From NCBI GenBank assembly GCA_016706565.1, contig JADJJI010000003.1:434001-498000 (forward strand): a stretch of DNA of 64,000 nucleotides, written 5' to 3'. The DNA comes from Piscinibacter sp. Its GTDB lineage: Bacteria; Pseudomonadota; Gammaproteobacteria; Burkholderiales; Burkholderiaceae_C. Positions 53,058 to 64,000 of this stretch are shown piece by piece. The notes under the pieces were generated by a model that was not told where the DNA came from, did no database searches, and worked only from the letters and a program-made list of their open reading frames with translations. Every line of letters begins with the position of its first letter. Positions within the stretch are counted from its first letter, which is position 1. The position numbers and the translations under genes were made by a program.

Positions 53058-53086
53058 ATTCTAGTGGCGCGGCCAACCGATCTCGA
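53058..53086 (-). promoter_or_regulatory. Candidate sigma-70 promoter of etfBA
   Basis: On the minus strand T-C-G-A-G-A (53086-53081, four of six) and T-A-G-A-A-T (53063-53058, five of six) are spaced by 17 bases. Transcription would begin around 53050, inside the LiuR-like element. Confidence 0.5.
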
Positions 53087-53214
53087 CGGCTTGCCACTCG
53101 CGGCGCAATCAAAATCGAACGATCGTGCTATTTTAGACTGCACCGAGCCGCTCGGGCAACGTCGCTGCCGTCGCGGGCTAGACTGCGCGCCCCAATCCTG
53201 AACCCATCGAGCCG

Positions 53215-54018
53215 ATGGCCACCCCTCCGTCCGACAACTGCATCGGTGTGTTCGACTCCGGCGTCGGCGGACTGTCGGTATTGCGAGCGATCCGATGGCA
53301 GTTGCCGTTGGCACCTCTTCGCTACGTGGCGGACTCCGCGCACGCGCCGTATGGCGAAAGGTCCGCGGACTTCATCCGCGATCGGGCCGAGCGGATCGCT
53401 GCTCATCTGGTCGGCCAAGGCGCCACGGTCATCGTGGTGGCCTGCAACACGGCCACGGCGGTGGCCATCGACCCGCTCAGGCGCCGCTGGCCAGGGCTCA
53501 GTGTCGTCGGCGTCGAGCCCGGGGTGCGCCCGGCCGTCGCCGCCTCGCTCAACCGGCACGTCGGGGTGATGGCGACCGACGCCACCTTGCGCAGCGAACG
53601 GTTCCGCGCGCTGGTCGCGCGCGAAGCCGACGGTTGCACGATGCACCTGCAGGCCTGCAACGGCCTGGCCGCCGCCATCGAGCAGCGGGACTTGAACGAT
53701 CCGGTGCTGCTCGATCTCGTGCAGCGCCATGCGAGCGCGCTGCGCGAGGCGGGCGCGGATGTCGTCGCTCTCGGCTGCACCCACTACACGTTCGTGAGCA
53801 CGGCCATCGAAGAGTCGCTCGGCGCGGGCATTCGCATCATCGACACGGCCAATGCCATCGCGGCGCAAGTGGCACGCGTGTGGAAGGCGAAAGAAGGTGC
53901 GGGCGCAGAGCCGCGCTGCCGGCTCGAGACGACCGGCGATTCGCGGCGGCTGGCGCAATTCGCCGCGCGCTGGCTGGGCTTCGACGCCGAGATCGCGGCC
54001 AGGCCCTTATCGCTCTAG
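53215..54018 (+). CDS. murI: Glutamate racemase
   Basis: MurI makes D-glutamate for peptidoglycan. The 267-residue product begins with I-G-V-F-D-S-G-V-G-G-L-S. It has the two catalytic cysteines: Cys77 in V-A-C-N-T-A-T-A and Cys188 in L-G-C-T-H-Y. Length is typical. It is divergent from etfB across 196 bases and overlaps the end of the convergent MFS gene by four bases. Confidence 0.96.
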   Translation: MATPPSDNCIGVFDSGVGGLSVLRAIRWQLPLAPLRYVADSAHAPYGERSADFIRDRAERIAAHLVGQGATVIVVACNTATAVAIDPLRRRWPGLSVVGVEPGVRPAVAASLNRHVGVMATDATLRSERFRALVAREADGCTMHLQACNGLAAAIEQRDLNDPVLLDLVQRHASALREAGADVVALGCTHYTFVSTAIEESLGAGIRIIDTANAIAAQVARVWKAKEGAGAEPRCRLETTGDSRRLAQFAARWLGFDAEIAARPLSL

Positions 54019-55316
54019 CCGCGCGCCTTCGCCGCGTCGATGCCGCGTTGCATGTTGACCGGCATCAGCAGGGCCAGCCCCATGACGAAGAAGATCGCCG
54101 TCGACAGGATCGCCAGGCGATGATTGCCACTCGTCCACCACGTGACCAGACCGTAGGTCAGCGGCCCCACGATGGCTGAAAGACGCGTGGCGAACGTCCA
54201 CAGGCCATAGAACTCGGCACGCTGAGCGGCCGGTGCGAACAGGCCCGCCATCGCACGCCCTGCAGATTGACTCGAACCCATGCACAGGCCGGCAATCACG
54301 GCGGCGATCCAGAACAAGGCCGGCCCCTGCGCGAGCACGGCGAGTACCGTCATGACGATCCATCCGGCCAGCGTGATGGCCAACGCGCGCTTGTGCCCAA
54401 TCGCGTCCTGCCAGTAGCCGAAAGCGAAGGCTCCGACCGCCGCGGCGATGTTCACCAGGAAGACCAGCATCATGGTCTGCGCCTGCTTGAAGCCGAGCAC
54501 CTGCTCGGCATACACGGCGGCCAGTGCGATGACCACCGAAATGCCGGCCTGGTAGCAGGCGCCGCAGGCGAGCAGCCAGCTGAAGTCGCGCAGTTCGCGG
54601 GCACGGCGCGCAGTGGCGGCCAGCCGCTGCATGGCGGTCCCGCCGGCGTCAGCCGAATCGCCCGCCGGGCTGGGCACCGCCCTCTCACGCAGCAGCGCAA
54701 AGGTCGCCAGGGAAGCTCCACCGTAGACCGACGCTGTGATCAGCATCGTCACCGGCACAAACTCGGTGGCCGGCAGGCCACGTGCCTGCGCCCACAGCAC
54801 GTAGCTCAGGCACAGGCCGAGCGACAACATGCCGCCGAAATAGCCGAAGCTCCAACCCCAGCCCGACACGCGCCCCATGGAGTGGGGGCGCGCCAGTTCG
54901 GGCAGGAAGGCCGCCGTGAGCGATTCACCGTACGAGTAGCAGACGTTGGAGATCACCATTGCGACGACCGCGATCCACAGGTCGCCTCGCCCGACCAAGG
55001 CCAGAGCCACGGTGGCGGCCACACAGATCGCCGTGGTCATGCCCAGCAAGGCCTTCTTGCGCGCGTGCATGTCCGCGTAGGCGCCCAGTGCGGGCATCGT
55101 CAGCATCACGAGCAGGCTGGAGGCGGCGATGACCAGCGTCCACGCCAGCGTGGCCCAGTCGGCGCCCTGCGCGGCGACACCGACGAAGTAGGTGTTGAAC
55201 ACCGCCGTGAGCACGACGGTCGTGTAGCCCGAGTTGGCGAAGTCGTACATCGCCCAACCAAACACCTCGCGCTTGCGCACGCCGTCGTTCAGCGCTTCCT
55301 GGGGAAACAAAGCCAT
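54015..55316 (-). CDS. MFS transporter of the UMF1/Atg22-like group
   Basis: This 433-residue protein has about twelve hydrophobic segments. The N-terminal R-E-V-F-G-W-A-M-Y-D-F-A-N-S-G-Y-T-T is characteristic of the UMF1/Atg22-like MFS group. D-M-H-A-R-K-K-A-L sits in the first cytoplasmic loop, with G-S-S-Q-S-A-G-R-A later. Substrate is unknown; distant relatives export amino acids from vacuoles. The start ATG 55316 is 21 bases after tRNA-Leu(UAA) on the same strand, so some transcripts may read through from the tRNA. Confidence 0.85.
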   Translation of the reverse strand: MALFPQEALNDGVRKREVFGWAMYDFANSGYTTVVLTAVFNTYFVGVAAQGADWATLAWTLVIAASSLLVMLTMPALGAYADMHARKKALLGMTTAICVAATVALALVGRGDLWIAVVAMVISNVCYSYGESLTAAFLPELARPHSMGRVSGWGWSFGYFGGMLSLGLCLSYVLWAQARGLPATEFVPVTMLITASVYGGASLATFALLRERAVPSPAGDSADAGGTAMQRLAATARRARELRDFSWLLACGACYQAGISVVIALAAVYAEQVLGFKQAQTMMLVFLVNIAAAVGAFAFGYWQDAIGHKRALAITLAGWIVMTVLAVLAQGPALFWIAAVIAGLCMGSSQSAGRAMAGLFAPAAQRAEFYGLWTFATRLSAIVGPLTYGLVTWWTSGNHRLAILSTAIFFVMGLALLMPVNMQRGIDAAKARG

Positions 55317-55336
55317 GCGGCCTCCGGTGCATCGCG

Positions 55337-55428
55337 TGGTGCCCGGGACGGGGATCGAACCCGTATGCCCTCTTGCGAGAGGCGGCGGATTTTAAGTCCG
55401 CTGTGTCTACCAACTTCACCACCCGGGC
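55337..55428 (-). tRNA. tRNA-Leu (anticodon TAA)
   Basis: A 92-base class II tRNA with a seven-base acceptor stem (G-C-C-C-G-G-G), anticodon stem G-C-G-G-A / T-C-C-G-C and loop C-T-T-A-A-A-A. It has a long variable arm (C-C-T-C-T-C-G-C-A-A-G-A-G-G), T-loop G-T-T-C-G-A-T and encoded CCA. It reads UUA/UUG codons. Confidence 0.96.
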
Positions 55429-55478
55429 GGGCCGCAGCGATTGTGCGCGACGCGGGCTCTGGCAATGGCGGGAAGGTT

Positions 55479-55552
55479 TGGAGGCGCGGGCCGGAGTCGA
55501 ACCGACCTACACGGATTTGCAATCCGGTGCATAACCGCTTTGCTACCGCGCC
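55479..55552 (-). tRNA. tRNA-Cys (anticodon GCA)
   Basis: A 74-base tRNA with acceptor stem G-G-C-G-C-G-G / C-C-G-C-G-C-C, discriminator T, anticodon stem C-C-G-G-A / T-C-C-G-T and loop T-T-G-C-A-A-A. The CCA is encoded. The body closely resembles E. coli tRNA-Cys. Confidence 0.96.
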
Positions 55553-55583
55553 CCTGATCGACGGGACAGAACCGCATTCTGAC

Positions 55584-55610
55584 AAAAAAGGGAAGCCTGG
55601 GCTTCCCTTT
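55584..55610 (-). terminator. Rho-independent terminator between tRNA-Gly and tRNA-Cys
   Basis: A ten-base-pair stem (55587-55596 with 55601-55610, four-base loop) is followed on the minus strand by six T residues (55589-55584). It lies 20 bases after the tRNA-Gly CCA end. tRNA-Cys downstream must therefore use read-through or its own weak promoter; C-A-G-A-A-T near 55580-55575 is the only -10 candidate I see. Confidence 0.75.
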
Positions 55611-55629
55611 CACTTACCTCATCAGAATC

Positions 55630-55705
55630 TGGAGCGGGAAACGAGTCTCGAACTCGCGACCTCAACCTTGGCAAGGTTGCGCTCTACCAACTGAGCTACT
55701 CCCGC
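55630..55705 (-). tRNA. tRNA-Gly (anticodon GCC)
   Basis: A 76-base tRNA with acceptor stem G-C-G-G-G-A-G / T-T-C-C-C-G-C, including one G-T pair, and anticodon loop T-T-G-C-C-A-A between A-A-C-C-T and G-G-T-T arms. The T-loop is G-T-T-C-G-A-G and the CCA is encoded. A clear promoter lies directly upstream. Confidence 0.96.
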
Positions 55706-55716
55706 GTGAGCCTCGC

Positions 55717-55746
55717 ATTATAGGCGAGAAAACAGCCAGTTCGCAA
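55717..55746 (-). promoter_or_regulatory. Sigma-70 promoter of tRNA-Gly
   Basis: On the minus strand T-T-G-C-G-A (55746-55741, four of six) and a perfect T-A-T-A-A-T (55722-55717) are spaced by 18 bases. The start would be five or six bases before the mature tRNA. The -35 lies inside the loop region of the lon terminator hairpin. Confidence 0.65.
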
Positions 55747-55758
55747 ACCGGCTGTTTT
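55729..55758 (-). terminator. Intrinsic terminator hairpin after lon
   Basis: Nine-base-pair arms (55729-55737 and 55750-55758) enclose a 12-base loop with its own short G-T-T/A-A-C pairing. On the minus strand four T residues end the stem. The stem begins eight bases after the lon stop and overlaps the tRNA-Gly promoter. Confidence 0.65.
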
Positions 55759-55765
55759 TCTTCGC

Positions 55766-58180
<2,415 letters not shown>

Positions 58181-58204
58181 TGGAAACCTCTCTTTCTCAG
58201 GCCG

Positions 58205-58232
58205 ATCTGAGGCCCGAGGCGTCAATTGCAAG
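58205..58232 (-). promoter_or_regulatory. Candidate heat-shock (sigma-32) promoter of lon
   Basis: The minus strand carries C-T-T-G-C-A-A (58232-58226), six of seven matches to the sigma-32 -35 element. After 13 bases comes C-C-T-C-A-G-A-T (58212-58205), resembling the C-C-C-C-A-T-N-T -10. Transcription would start near 58198, with the lon ATG at 58180. Sigma-32 control of lon is known in E. coli. A GC hairpin (near 58244-58257) without T-run separates this from the clpX stop. Confidence 0.45.
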
Positions 58233-58272
58233 GAGCCGCACCGCCCCACGGTGGGGCACCGGAGTCCGGAGC

Positions 58273-59540
58273 TCAGGCGCTGGCTTTGGCCTGCTCTCGG
58301 TAGACGAGCAAGGGTTTCGCTTCTTCTTCGATCGTGTGTTCGTCCAGTACCACCTTCGCCACGCCGTCGAGGTTGGGCAGGTCGAACATGGTGTCGATCA
58401 AGGCCTGTTCCATGATCGAGCGCAGCCCGCGCGCGCCGGTCTTGCGCGCCAGCGCCTTGCGCGCGATGGCCGCCAGCGCCGAAGGCCGCACCTCGAGCTC
58501 GACGCCGTCCATGGCGAACAGCTTCTGGTACTGCTTGACCAGCGCGTTCTTGGGCTCGGTGAGGATCTGCACCATGGCGTCCTCGGTGAGCTCACCCAGC
58601 GTGGCCACCACCGGCAGGCGGCCCACCAGTTCGGGGATGAGGCCGAACTTGATCAGGTCCTCGGGCTCGACCTCGCGGAAGACCTCCGAGACGCGCTTCT
58701 CGGTCTTGCTGTGCACCGTGGCGCCGAAGCCGATGCCCGAACGTTCGGAGCGGTTCTGGATGACCTTTTCGAGGCCGTCGAACGCACCGCCGCAGATGAA
58801 CAGGATGTTGGTCGTGTCGATCTGCAGGAAATCCTGGTTCGGATGCTTGCGGCCGCCCTGCGGCGGCACGCTGGCCATCGTGCCTTCGACAAGCTTGAGC
58901 AGCGCCTGCTGCACGCCCTCGCCCGACACGTCGCGCGTGATCGAGGGGTTGTCGGCCTTGCGCGAGATCTTGTCGATCTCGTCGATGTAGACGATGCCGC
59001 GCTGCGCGCGCTCGACGTCGTAGTTGCAGTTCTGCAGCAGCTTCTGGATGATGTTCTCGACGTCCTCGCCCACATAGCCGGCTTCGGTCAGCGTGGTCGC
59101 GTCGGCAATCACGAACGGCACGTTCAGCATGCGGGCCAGCGTCTGCGCCAGCAGCGTCTTGCCCGAGCCGGTCGGGCCGATCAGCAGGATGTTGCTCTTG
59201 GACAGCTCGACCTCGTCCTTCGTGCGGCTCATGTGCTTGAGCCGCTTGTAGTGGTTGTAGACCGCCACCGACAGCGTGCGCTTGGCCGCGTCCTGCCCGA
59301 TCACGTACTGGTCGAGGATGGACTTGATCTCTCCGGGCACCGGCAGGTCGGACTTGGCGGCGCGGGCGGCCGCCCTCTCGGCCGGCACTTCATCGCGGAT
59401 GATGTCGTTGCACAGCTCGATGCACTCGTCGCAGATGAACACCGACGGGCCGGCGATCAGCTTCTTCACCTCGTGCTGGCTCTTGCCGCAGAAGGAGCAG
59501 TACAGAACCTTCTCGCCGGGGAGCCCTTTTTGTCGGCCAT
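58273..59540 (-). CDS. clpX: ATP-dependent Clp protease ATP-binding subunit ClpX, frameshift near the start
   Basis: ClpX is the AAA+ unfoldase that feeds ClpP. The body shows the N-terminal zinc domain (Y-C-S-F-C-G-K and C-D-E-C-I-E-L-C), Walker [12 protein letters not shown], Walker [11 protein letters not shown] and the ClpP-contacting I-G-F-G loop. The natural start M-A-D-K-K-G-S lies at ATG 59540 in another frame. One missing base in a C-run near 59520 separates it from P-G-E-K-V-L-Y. The alternative in-frame start gives an unrelated N-terminus. Repaired length is about 422 residues. Confidence 0.94.
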
Positions 59541-59658
59541 GGGTTGGGTGCCTGGGAGGGTGGCGCTGGTTCAATGATAGTTGAAAAGGCAACCTGCCCT
59601 TCCCTGTGGATAAGGCCGGGAAACGGCCCTTATCCGCGCCTGGACGCCCGGCGTGCGT

Positions 59659-60267
59659 TCAGGGCCGCTTGGCGATGACCTGGTCGATCAGACCGTAGGC
59701 CTTGGCTTCTTCCGCGTCCAGGAAAAAGTCACGCTCCATGTCGGACTGGATCTTCTCCAAGGGCTGTCCGGTGCGCTCGGCGTAGATCTTGTTGAGCTGC
59801 TCGCGGGTCTTGAGGATCTCGCGGGCGTGGATCTCGATGTCGGTGGCCTGGCCCTGGGCGCCGCCCGAGGGCTGGTGGATCATCACGCGCGAGTTGGGCA
59901 GCGCCACGCGCTTGCCCTTGGCGCCGGCCATCAGCAGGAACGAGCCCATGCTGGCGGCCATACCCAGGCACATCGTCGAGACGTCCGGCTTGACGAACTG
60001 CATGGTGTCGTAGATCGACATGCCCGCCGTCACCGAGCCGCCCGGCGAGTTGATGTACAGGTAGATGTCCTTGTCCGGGTTCTCGCTCTCCAGGAACAGC
60101 ATCTGCGCCACCACGAGGTTGGCCGACTGGTCGGTCACCGGGCCGACCAGGAAGATGATGCGCTCGCGCAGCAGCCGGCTGTAGATGTCGTAGGCGCGCT
60201 CGCCGCGGCCCGAGGTTTCGATGACGATGGGCACCATGCCCAGGCTGGTGGTGTCGAGCGCGCTCAT
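59659..60267 (-). CDS. clpP: ATP-dependent Clp protease proteolytic subunit
   Basis: ClpP is the tetradecameric serine peptidase partner of ClpX and ClpA. The 202-residue product has the triad Ser106 (in M-A-A-S-M-G-S), His131 (in M-I-H-Q-P) and Asp180, with the spacings of E. coli ClpP (111/136/185). The frame is intact. It lies between tig and clpX in the conserved tig-clpP-clpX-lon order, 118 bases before clpX. Confidence 0.97.
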   Translation of the reverse strand: MSALDTTSLGMVPIVIETSGRGERAYDIYSRLLRERIIFLVGPVTDQSANLVVAQMLFLESENPDKDIYLYINSPGGSVTAGMSIYDTMQFVKPDVSTMCLGMAASMGSFLLMAGAKGKRVALPNSRVMIHQPSGGAQGQATDIEIHAREILKTREQLNKIYAERTGQPLEKIQSDMERDFFLDAEEAKAYGLIDQVIAKRP

Positions 60268-60361
60268 GGCATTCCTTGGGAGTGGGCTGAAGGGGCGATT
60301 ATGTGGCCCGGGGCCCTGCGAGCGGCGGGGCGCCGGAGCCGTAGGGTGCGGCCGAGGCGAC

Positions 60362-61669
60362 TCAGCCGACCATCAGCTCGTCGAACGGCACCACCTTGTC
60401 GGTGACCTTGGCCTGGCCCAGCACGAACTCGGTCACGTTGTTCTCGACCACCATCGCCTCGACCTCGGCCATGCGCTGGCGGTCGCCCAGGTACCAGCGC
60501 ACCACCTCGGCCGGCTTCTCGTAGCTCTGCGAGAGCTCCTCGATGTGCGCCTGCAACTGCTCGGGCTTGGCCTGCAGGTTGTTGGCACGCACCAGTTCGC
60601 CCACCACCAGGCCCAGGCGCACGCGGCGCTCGGCCTGCGGCTGGAAGATCTCGGCCGGAATCGGCGCCTTGTCGGCGTCCTTGATGCCGCGCTGCTTGAG
60701 GTCGGCACGCGCCGACTCGGTCATGCGCTCCACCTCGCCGGAGACCAGCGCATTGGGCACGTCGAGCTCGGCGACCTTGATCAGCGCGTCCATCACGCTG
60801 GCCTTGTTGCGCGCCAGCACGCGGAACTTCACTTCGCGCTCGAGATTTCGCTTGATGTCGGCGCGCAGCGCCTCGACCGTGCCGTCCTTGATGCCCAGCG
60901 ACTTGGCCAGCGCTTCGTTGACTTCGGGCAGGTGCTGCGCCTCGATCTTCTTCACGGTGACCAGGAAGTCGGCTTCCTTGCCGGCCACGTCCTTGCCGTG
61001 GTAGTCGGCCGGGAACTGCAGCGGGAAGGTCTTGGACTCGCCCACCTTCATGCCGCGCACGGCCTGGTCGAACTGCTCGAGCATCTGGCCTTCGCCGATG
61101 ATGAACTGGAAGGCCTCGGCCTTGCCGCCGGCGAAGGGCTCGCCGTCGATCTTGCCTTCGAAGTCGATGGTCACGCGGTCGCCTTCGGCCGCGCCCTCGG
61201 CGGCCGCGCGCTGCTGGAAGGTGCGGCGCTGCTTGCGCAGGATGTCCAGCGTCTTGTCGATCGCCGCTTCGGTCACCTCGGTGGACACGCGCTCGACCTC
61301 GGCCGTGCCGATGTCGCCGAGCTTGACCTCCGGATACACCTCGAAAGTGGCGTCGAAGGCGACCTGGCCCTCGGGCGCGCCTTCCTTCTCGGTGATCTTC
61401 GGCGAGCCGGCCACGCGCAGCTTGGCCTCGTTGACGGCCTCGTTGAACACCTGGCCGACCTTGTCGTTCATGACCTCGTAGTGCACGGAATAACCGTAGC
61501 GCTGGGCGACCACGCTCATCGGCACCTTGCCGGGGCGGAATCCGTCGGCCTTGACGGTGCGGGCCAGGCGCTTCAGTCGAGACTCCACCTCCGACTGGAT
61601 GGTGGTGGCAGCCAGCGTCAGCGTGATGCGGCGCTCGAGCTTTTCGAGGGTTTCGACTTGAACGGACAT
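60362..61669 (-). CDS. tig: Trigger factor
   Basis: Trigger factor is the ribosome-bound chaperone and prolyl isomerase that meets nascent chains. The 435-residue product has the ribosome-binding N-terminal domain with G-F-R-P-G-K-V-P (near residue 44), the FKBP-like domain ([14 protein letters not shown]) and the long helical C-terminal domain. The frame is intact. Its start lies 29 bases after the CCA end of tRNA-Leu(UAG) on the same strand with no terminator between, so the tRNA and tig probably share a transcript. Confidence 0.96.
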   Translation of the reverse strand: MSVQVETLEKLERRITLTLAATTIQSEVESRLKRLARTVKADGFRPGKVPMSVVAQRYGYSVHYEVMNDKVGQVFNEAVNEAKLRVAGSPKITEKEGAPEGQVAFDATFEVYPEVKLGDIGTAEVERVSTEVTEAAIDKTLDILRKQRRTFQQRAAAEGAAEGDRVTIDFEGKIDGEPFAGGKAEAFQFIIGEGQMLEQFDQAVRGMKVGESKTFPLQFPADYHGKDVAGKEADFLVTVKKIEAQHLPEVNEALAKSLGIKDGTVEALRADIKRNLEREVKFRVLARNKASVMDALIKVAELDVPNALVSGEVERMTESARADLKQRGIKDADKAPIPAEIFQPQAERRVRLGLVVGELVRANNLQAKPEQLQAHIEELSQSYEKPAEVVRWYLGDRQRMAEVEAMVVENNVTEFVLGQAKVTDKVVPFDELMVG

Positions 61670-61698
61670 GATGATCTCGAACTTGAGGGTTGAATGGC

Positions 61699-61785
61699 TG
61701 GTGCGCGGGGGGGGACTCGAACCCCCACACCATCGCTGGCGTCAGGACCTAAACCTGGTGCGTCTACCAATTTCGCCACCCGCGC
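61699..61785 (-). tRNA. tRNA-Leu (anticodon TAG)
   Basis: An 87-base class II tRNA: acceptor stem G-C-G-C-G-G-G / C-C-C-G-C-G-C, D-arm A-A-A-T-T-G-G-T-A-G-A and anticodon loop T-T-T-A-G-G-T. It has a long variable arm, T-loop G-T-T-C-G-A-G and encoded CCA. The anticodon stem C-C-A-G-G / C-C-T-G-A has one C-A mismatch at its outer end. T-A-A-A-A-T at 61821-61816 (minus) is a possible -10 about 31 bases upstream. Confidence 0.94.
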
Positions 61786-61818
61786 AAGGGGGACGGCCTC
61801 GACGGCAAACCCGGCATT

Positions 61819-64000
61819 TTAGCGGGATGCCGCGAGCCGCTCCTCGCGGGCCGGTTTTGACCCGGAACCAGGCCGCGTACATCGCCGGCAGCGCCAGCAA
61901 GGTCAGCGCGGTGGCCACGATCAGCCCGCCCATGATGGCCACCGCCATCGGGCCCCAGAACACGCTGCGCGACAGCGGGATCATCGCCAGCACCGCCGCC
62001 GCGGCCGTCAGCACGATGGGCCGGAAGCGCCGCACCGCCGCCTCGACGATGGCGTCCCAGGTGGGCACGCCGCGGCGGCGGTCCTGCTCGATCTGGTCGA
62101 TCAGGATCACCGAGTTGCGCATGATCATGCCCATCAGCGCGATCACGCCCAGCAGCGCCACGAAGCCGAACGGCCGGTTCAACAGCAGCAGCGCCGCCGC
62201 CACGCCGGCGATGCCCATCGGGCCGGTCAGGAAGACCAGCACCGCGCGGCTGAAGCTGTGCAGCTGCAGCATCAGCAGCGTGAACATGATGAACAGCATC
62301 AGCGGCGCGCCGGCGGCGATCGAGCCCTGGCCCTTGCTGCTCTCCTCCACCGCGCCGGCCACCTCGATGCGGTAGCCCGGCAGCATCTTCTCTCGGATGG
62401 GCTTGAACAGCGGGTCGAGTTGCGCCGTCACGGTGGCCCCCTGCAGACCCTCGACGATGTCGCCCTGCACCGTGACGGCGTAGTCGCGCCCTTCGCGCCA
62501 CATCACGCCAGGCTCCCAGGCGAGCCGACCCGGGCGATCTGCGCCAGCGGGATGCTGCGCCCCGTCGTCGTCGGCACGTAGCCGCTGGCCAGGTCGGTGA
62601 TGGCGTTGCGCTCTTCCAGCGGCTGGCGCAGCACGATGTCGATCAGCTTGTCGCCCTCGCGGTACTGGCCGATGTTGGTGCCGCTGAGGATGGTGCGCGA
62701 GGCCTGGGCGATGGCCTGGCTGCTCACGCCCAGCGCGCGCGCCTTGTCCTGGTCGACCTCCAGGCGCAGCACCTTGACCGACTCGTTCCAGTTGTCGTTG
62801 ACGCCGCGCATCGCCGGATTGGCGCGCATGACGCGCGCCTCGTCGGCCCAGGCGCGCACCTGGCCGGATCGGGCCCGACGACGCGGAACTGCACCGGATA
62901 CGGCACCGGCGGCCCGTTGGGCAGCAGCTTGGCGCGGCCGCGCGCTTCCGGGAACTCGGTGGCCAGCAGTTCGGGCAGCAGCTTGCGCAGGCGCTCGCGC
63001 GCCGCCAGGTCCTTGGGCAGCACGATCATCTGCGACACGTTGGTCTGCGGGAAGATCTGGTCGAGCGGCAGGTAGAAGCGCGGCACGCCGCTGCCCACCC
63101 AGGTGGTGACGTGGTCCACGCCGGCTCAGCTTGATGATGCGCGCCTCGAACCGCTTGGCGATCGCCTCGTTCGCGGCGTAGGACGTGCCCTCCGGGCAGC
63201 CACAGGTCGACCAGCAGCTCGAGCCGGCTCGAATCGGGGAAGAACTGCTGCTGCACCTTGCCCATGCCCATGAGCCCGAGCACCAGCGTGCCGATGGTCA
63301 GGCCGATGGTGATCCAGCGGTGCTTGACGCACCAGTTCACCAGCGCGCGAAAGCGTGTGTAGAACGGCGTGTCGAACAGCTCGTGCGGCTCGCCGGCCAC
63401 GTTTCCGTTGTCCTTGTGCTTGAGGATCAGCGTGCCGAGGTAGGGCACGAAGTACACCGACACCAGCCACGAGATCAGCAACGCCGCCGCCGTGACGGCG
63501 AAGATCGCGAAGGTGTACTCGCCCACCGTCGACTTGGCCATGCCGATCGGCAGGAAGCCGGCCGCGGTGATCAGCGTGCCGGTGAGCATGGGCATCGCCG
63601 TGATGTCGTAGGCGAAGGTGGCCGCGCGCACCTTGTCGTAGCCCTCCTCCAGCTTGCGCACCATCATCTCGACGGCAATGATGGCGTCGTCCACCAGCAG
63701 GCCCAGCGCGATGATCAGCGAGCCCAGCGAGATCTTGTGCAGGCCCACGCCCCAGTAGTACATGACCACGAAGGTGATGGCCAGCACCAGCGGGATGGTG
63801 ATGCCCACCACCAGACCCGGACGCCAGTCGATGCGGAAAGGCTTGAAGTGCAGCCCCAGGCTGATGAAGCTCACGGCCAGCACGATCACCACCGCCTCGA
63901 TCAACACCCGGACGAATTCGCCGACCGAGCGCGAGACCACGGTGGACTGGTCCTGGAACTGGTGCAGTTCGATGCCCGCCGGCAGGTCGGCGCGGATGGT
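61819..64000 (-). CDS. RND-family efflux transporter permease (partial, several frameshifts)
   Basis: RND permeases are proton-driven inner-membrane pumps of tripartite efflux systems. The N-terminal end is outside the window. Visible are membrane segments with the proton-relay motif G-L-L-V-D-D-A-I-I-A-V-E, a periplasmic porter part (Q-Q-Q-F-F-P-D-S-S-R-L-E-L) and a second membrane half with the M-I-M-R-N-S-V-I-L-I-D-Q block. Frames change near 63205, 63122, 62862, 62518 and 61857. The likely end is W-F-R-V-K-P-A-R-E-E-R with TAA at 61821; the uncorrected frame would run into the tRNA. Substrate unknown; no adaptor gene is visible. Confidence 0.85.

Noticed and set aside
61742-61818. C-terminal extension of the RND transporter into tRNA-Leu(UAG)
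   Set aside because: The extension is tRNA sequence read as protein. A one-base correction near 61857 gives a stop at 61821, before the tRNA.

Overview
The window is GC-rich (roughly two-thirds G+C by eye), densely coded chromosome from a betaproteobacterium of the order Burkholderiales, most like the Rubrivivax / Leptothrix / Methylibium / Ideonella group. That placement rests on protein character and on gene order, for example rseP-dxr-cdsA-uppS-frr-pyrH-tsf-rpsB and rodZ-ispG-hisS-yfgM-bamB-der-hfq-hflX-hflK-hflC-hisZ-purA. It is inference, not a database match. I see no phage, insertion sequence, plasmid, CRISPR array, defence island or secondary-metabolite cluster.

Layout. 1-9.7 kb (minus): rpsB, tsf, pyrH, frr, uppS, cdsA, dxr, rseP and a partial bamA (translation, isoprenoid and lipid synthesis, outer-membrane assembly). 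9.7-13.9 kb (plus): an amidase-signature hydrolase, a DadA-like FAD oxidoreductase and the NAD(P)HX repair enzyme. 13.9-16.3 kb: rnr, then a divergent tRNA-Leu(CAG) with its own promoter and terminator. 16.3-32.7 kb (minus): one long run from ndk, rlmN, pilW, rodZ, ispG, hisS, yfgM, bamB and der through hfq, hflXKC, a DUF2065 protein and hisZ to purA and a phosphoribosyltransferase. 32.7-41 kb: rluB, scpB and rluD diverge from bamD; then a DinG/YoaA-type helicase, a DUF465 protein, a PP2C phosphatase and a small secreted hypothetical. 41-48 kb (minus): odhA-odhB-lpd (2-oxoglutarate dehydrogenase) followed by zapE. 48-53 kb: a small Cys-rich protein, a nitronate monooxygenase, a long acyl-CoA dehydrogenase and etfBA with a LiuR-like operator. 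53-64 kb: murI, an MFS transporter, three tRNAs (Leu, Cys, Gly), lon, clpX, clpP, tig, tRNA-Leu(UAG) and an RND efflux pump running off the right edge.

The genes are mostly core functions. The most striking feature is an abrupt rise in single-base frameshifts from about 41.6 kb onward. About 22 breaks fall in zapE, lpd, odhA, odhB, a Cys-rich gene, the acyl-CoA dehydrogenase, etfA, lon, clpX and the RND pump, against only two in the first 41 kb (rodZ and a hypothetical). Most sit in short G or C runs and are repaired by one base. I read them as consensus errors in the assembly, and I annotate the affected genes as single, probably intact genes with the break positions given.
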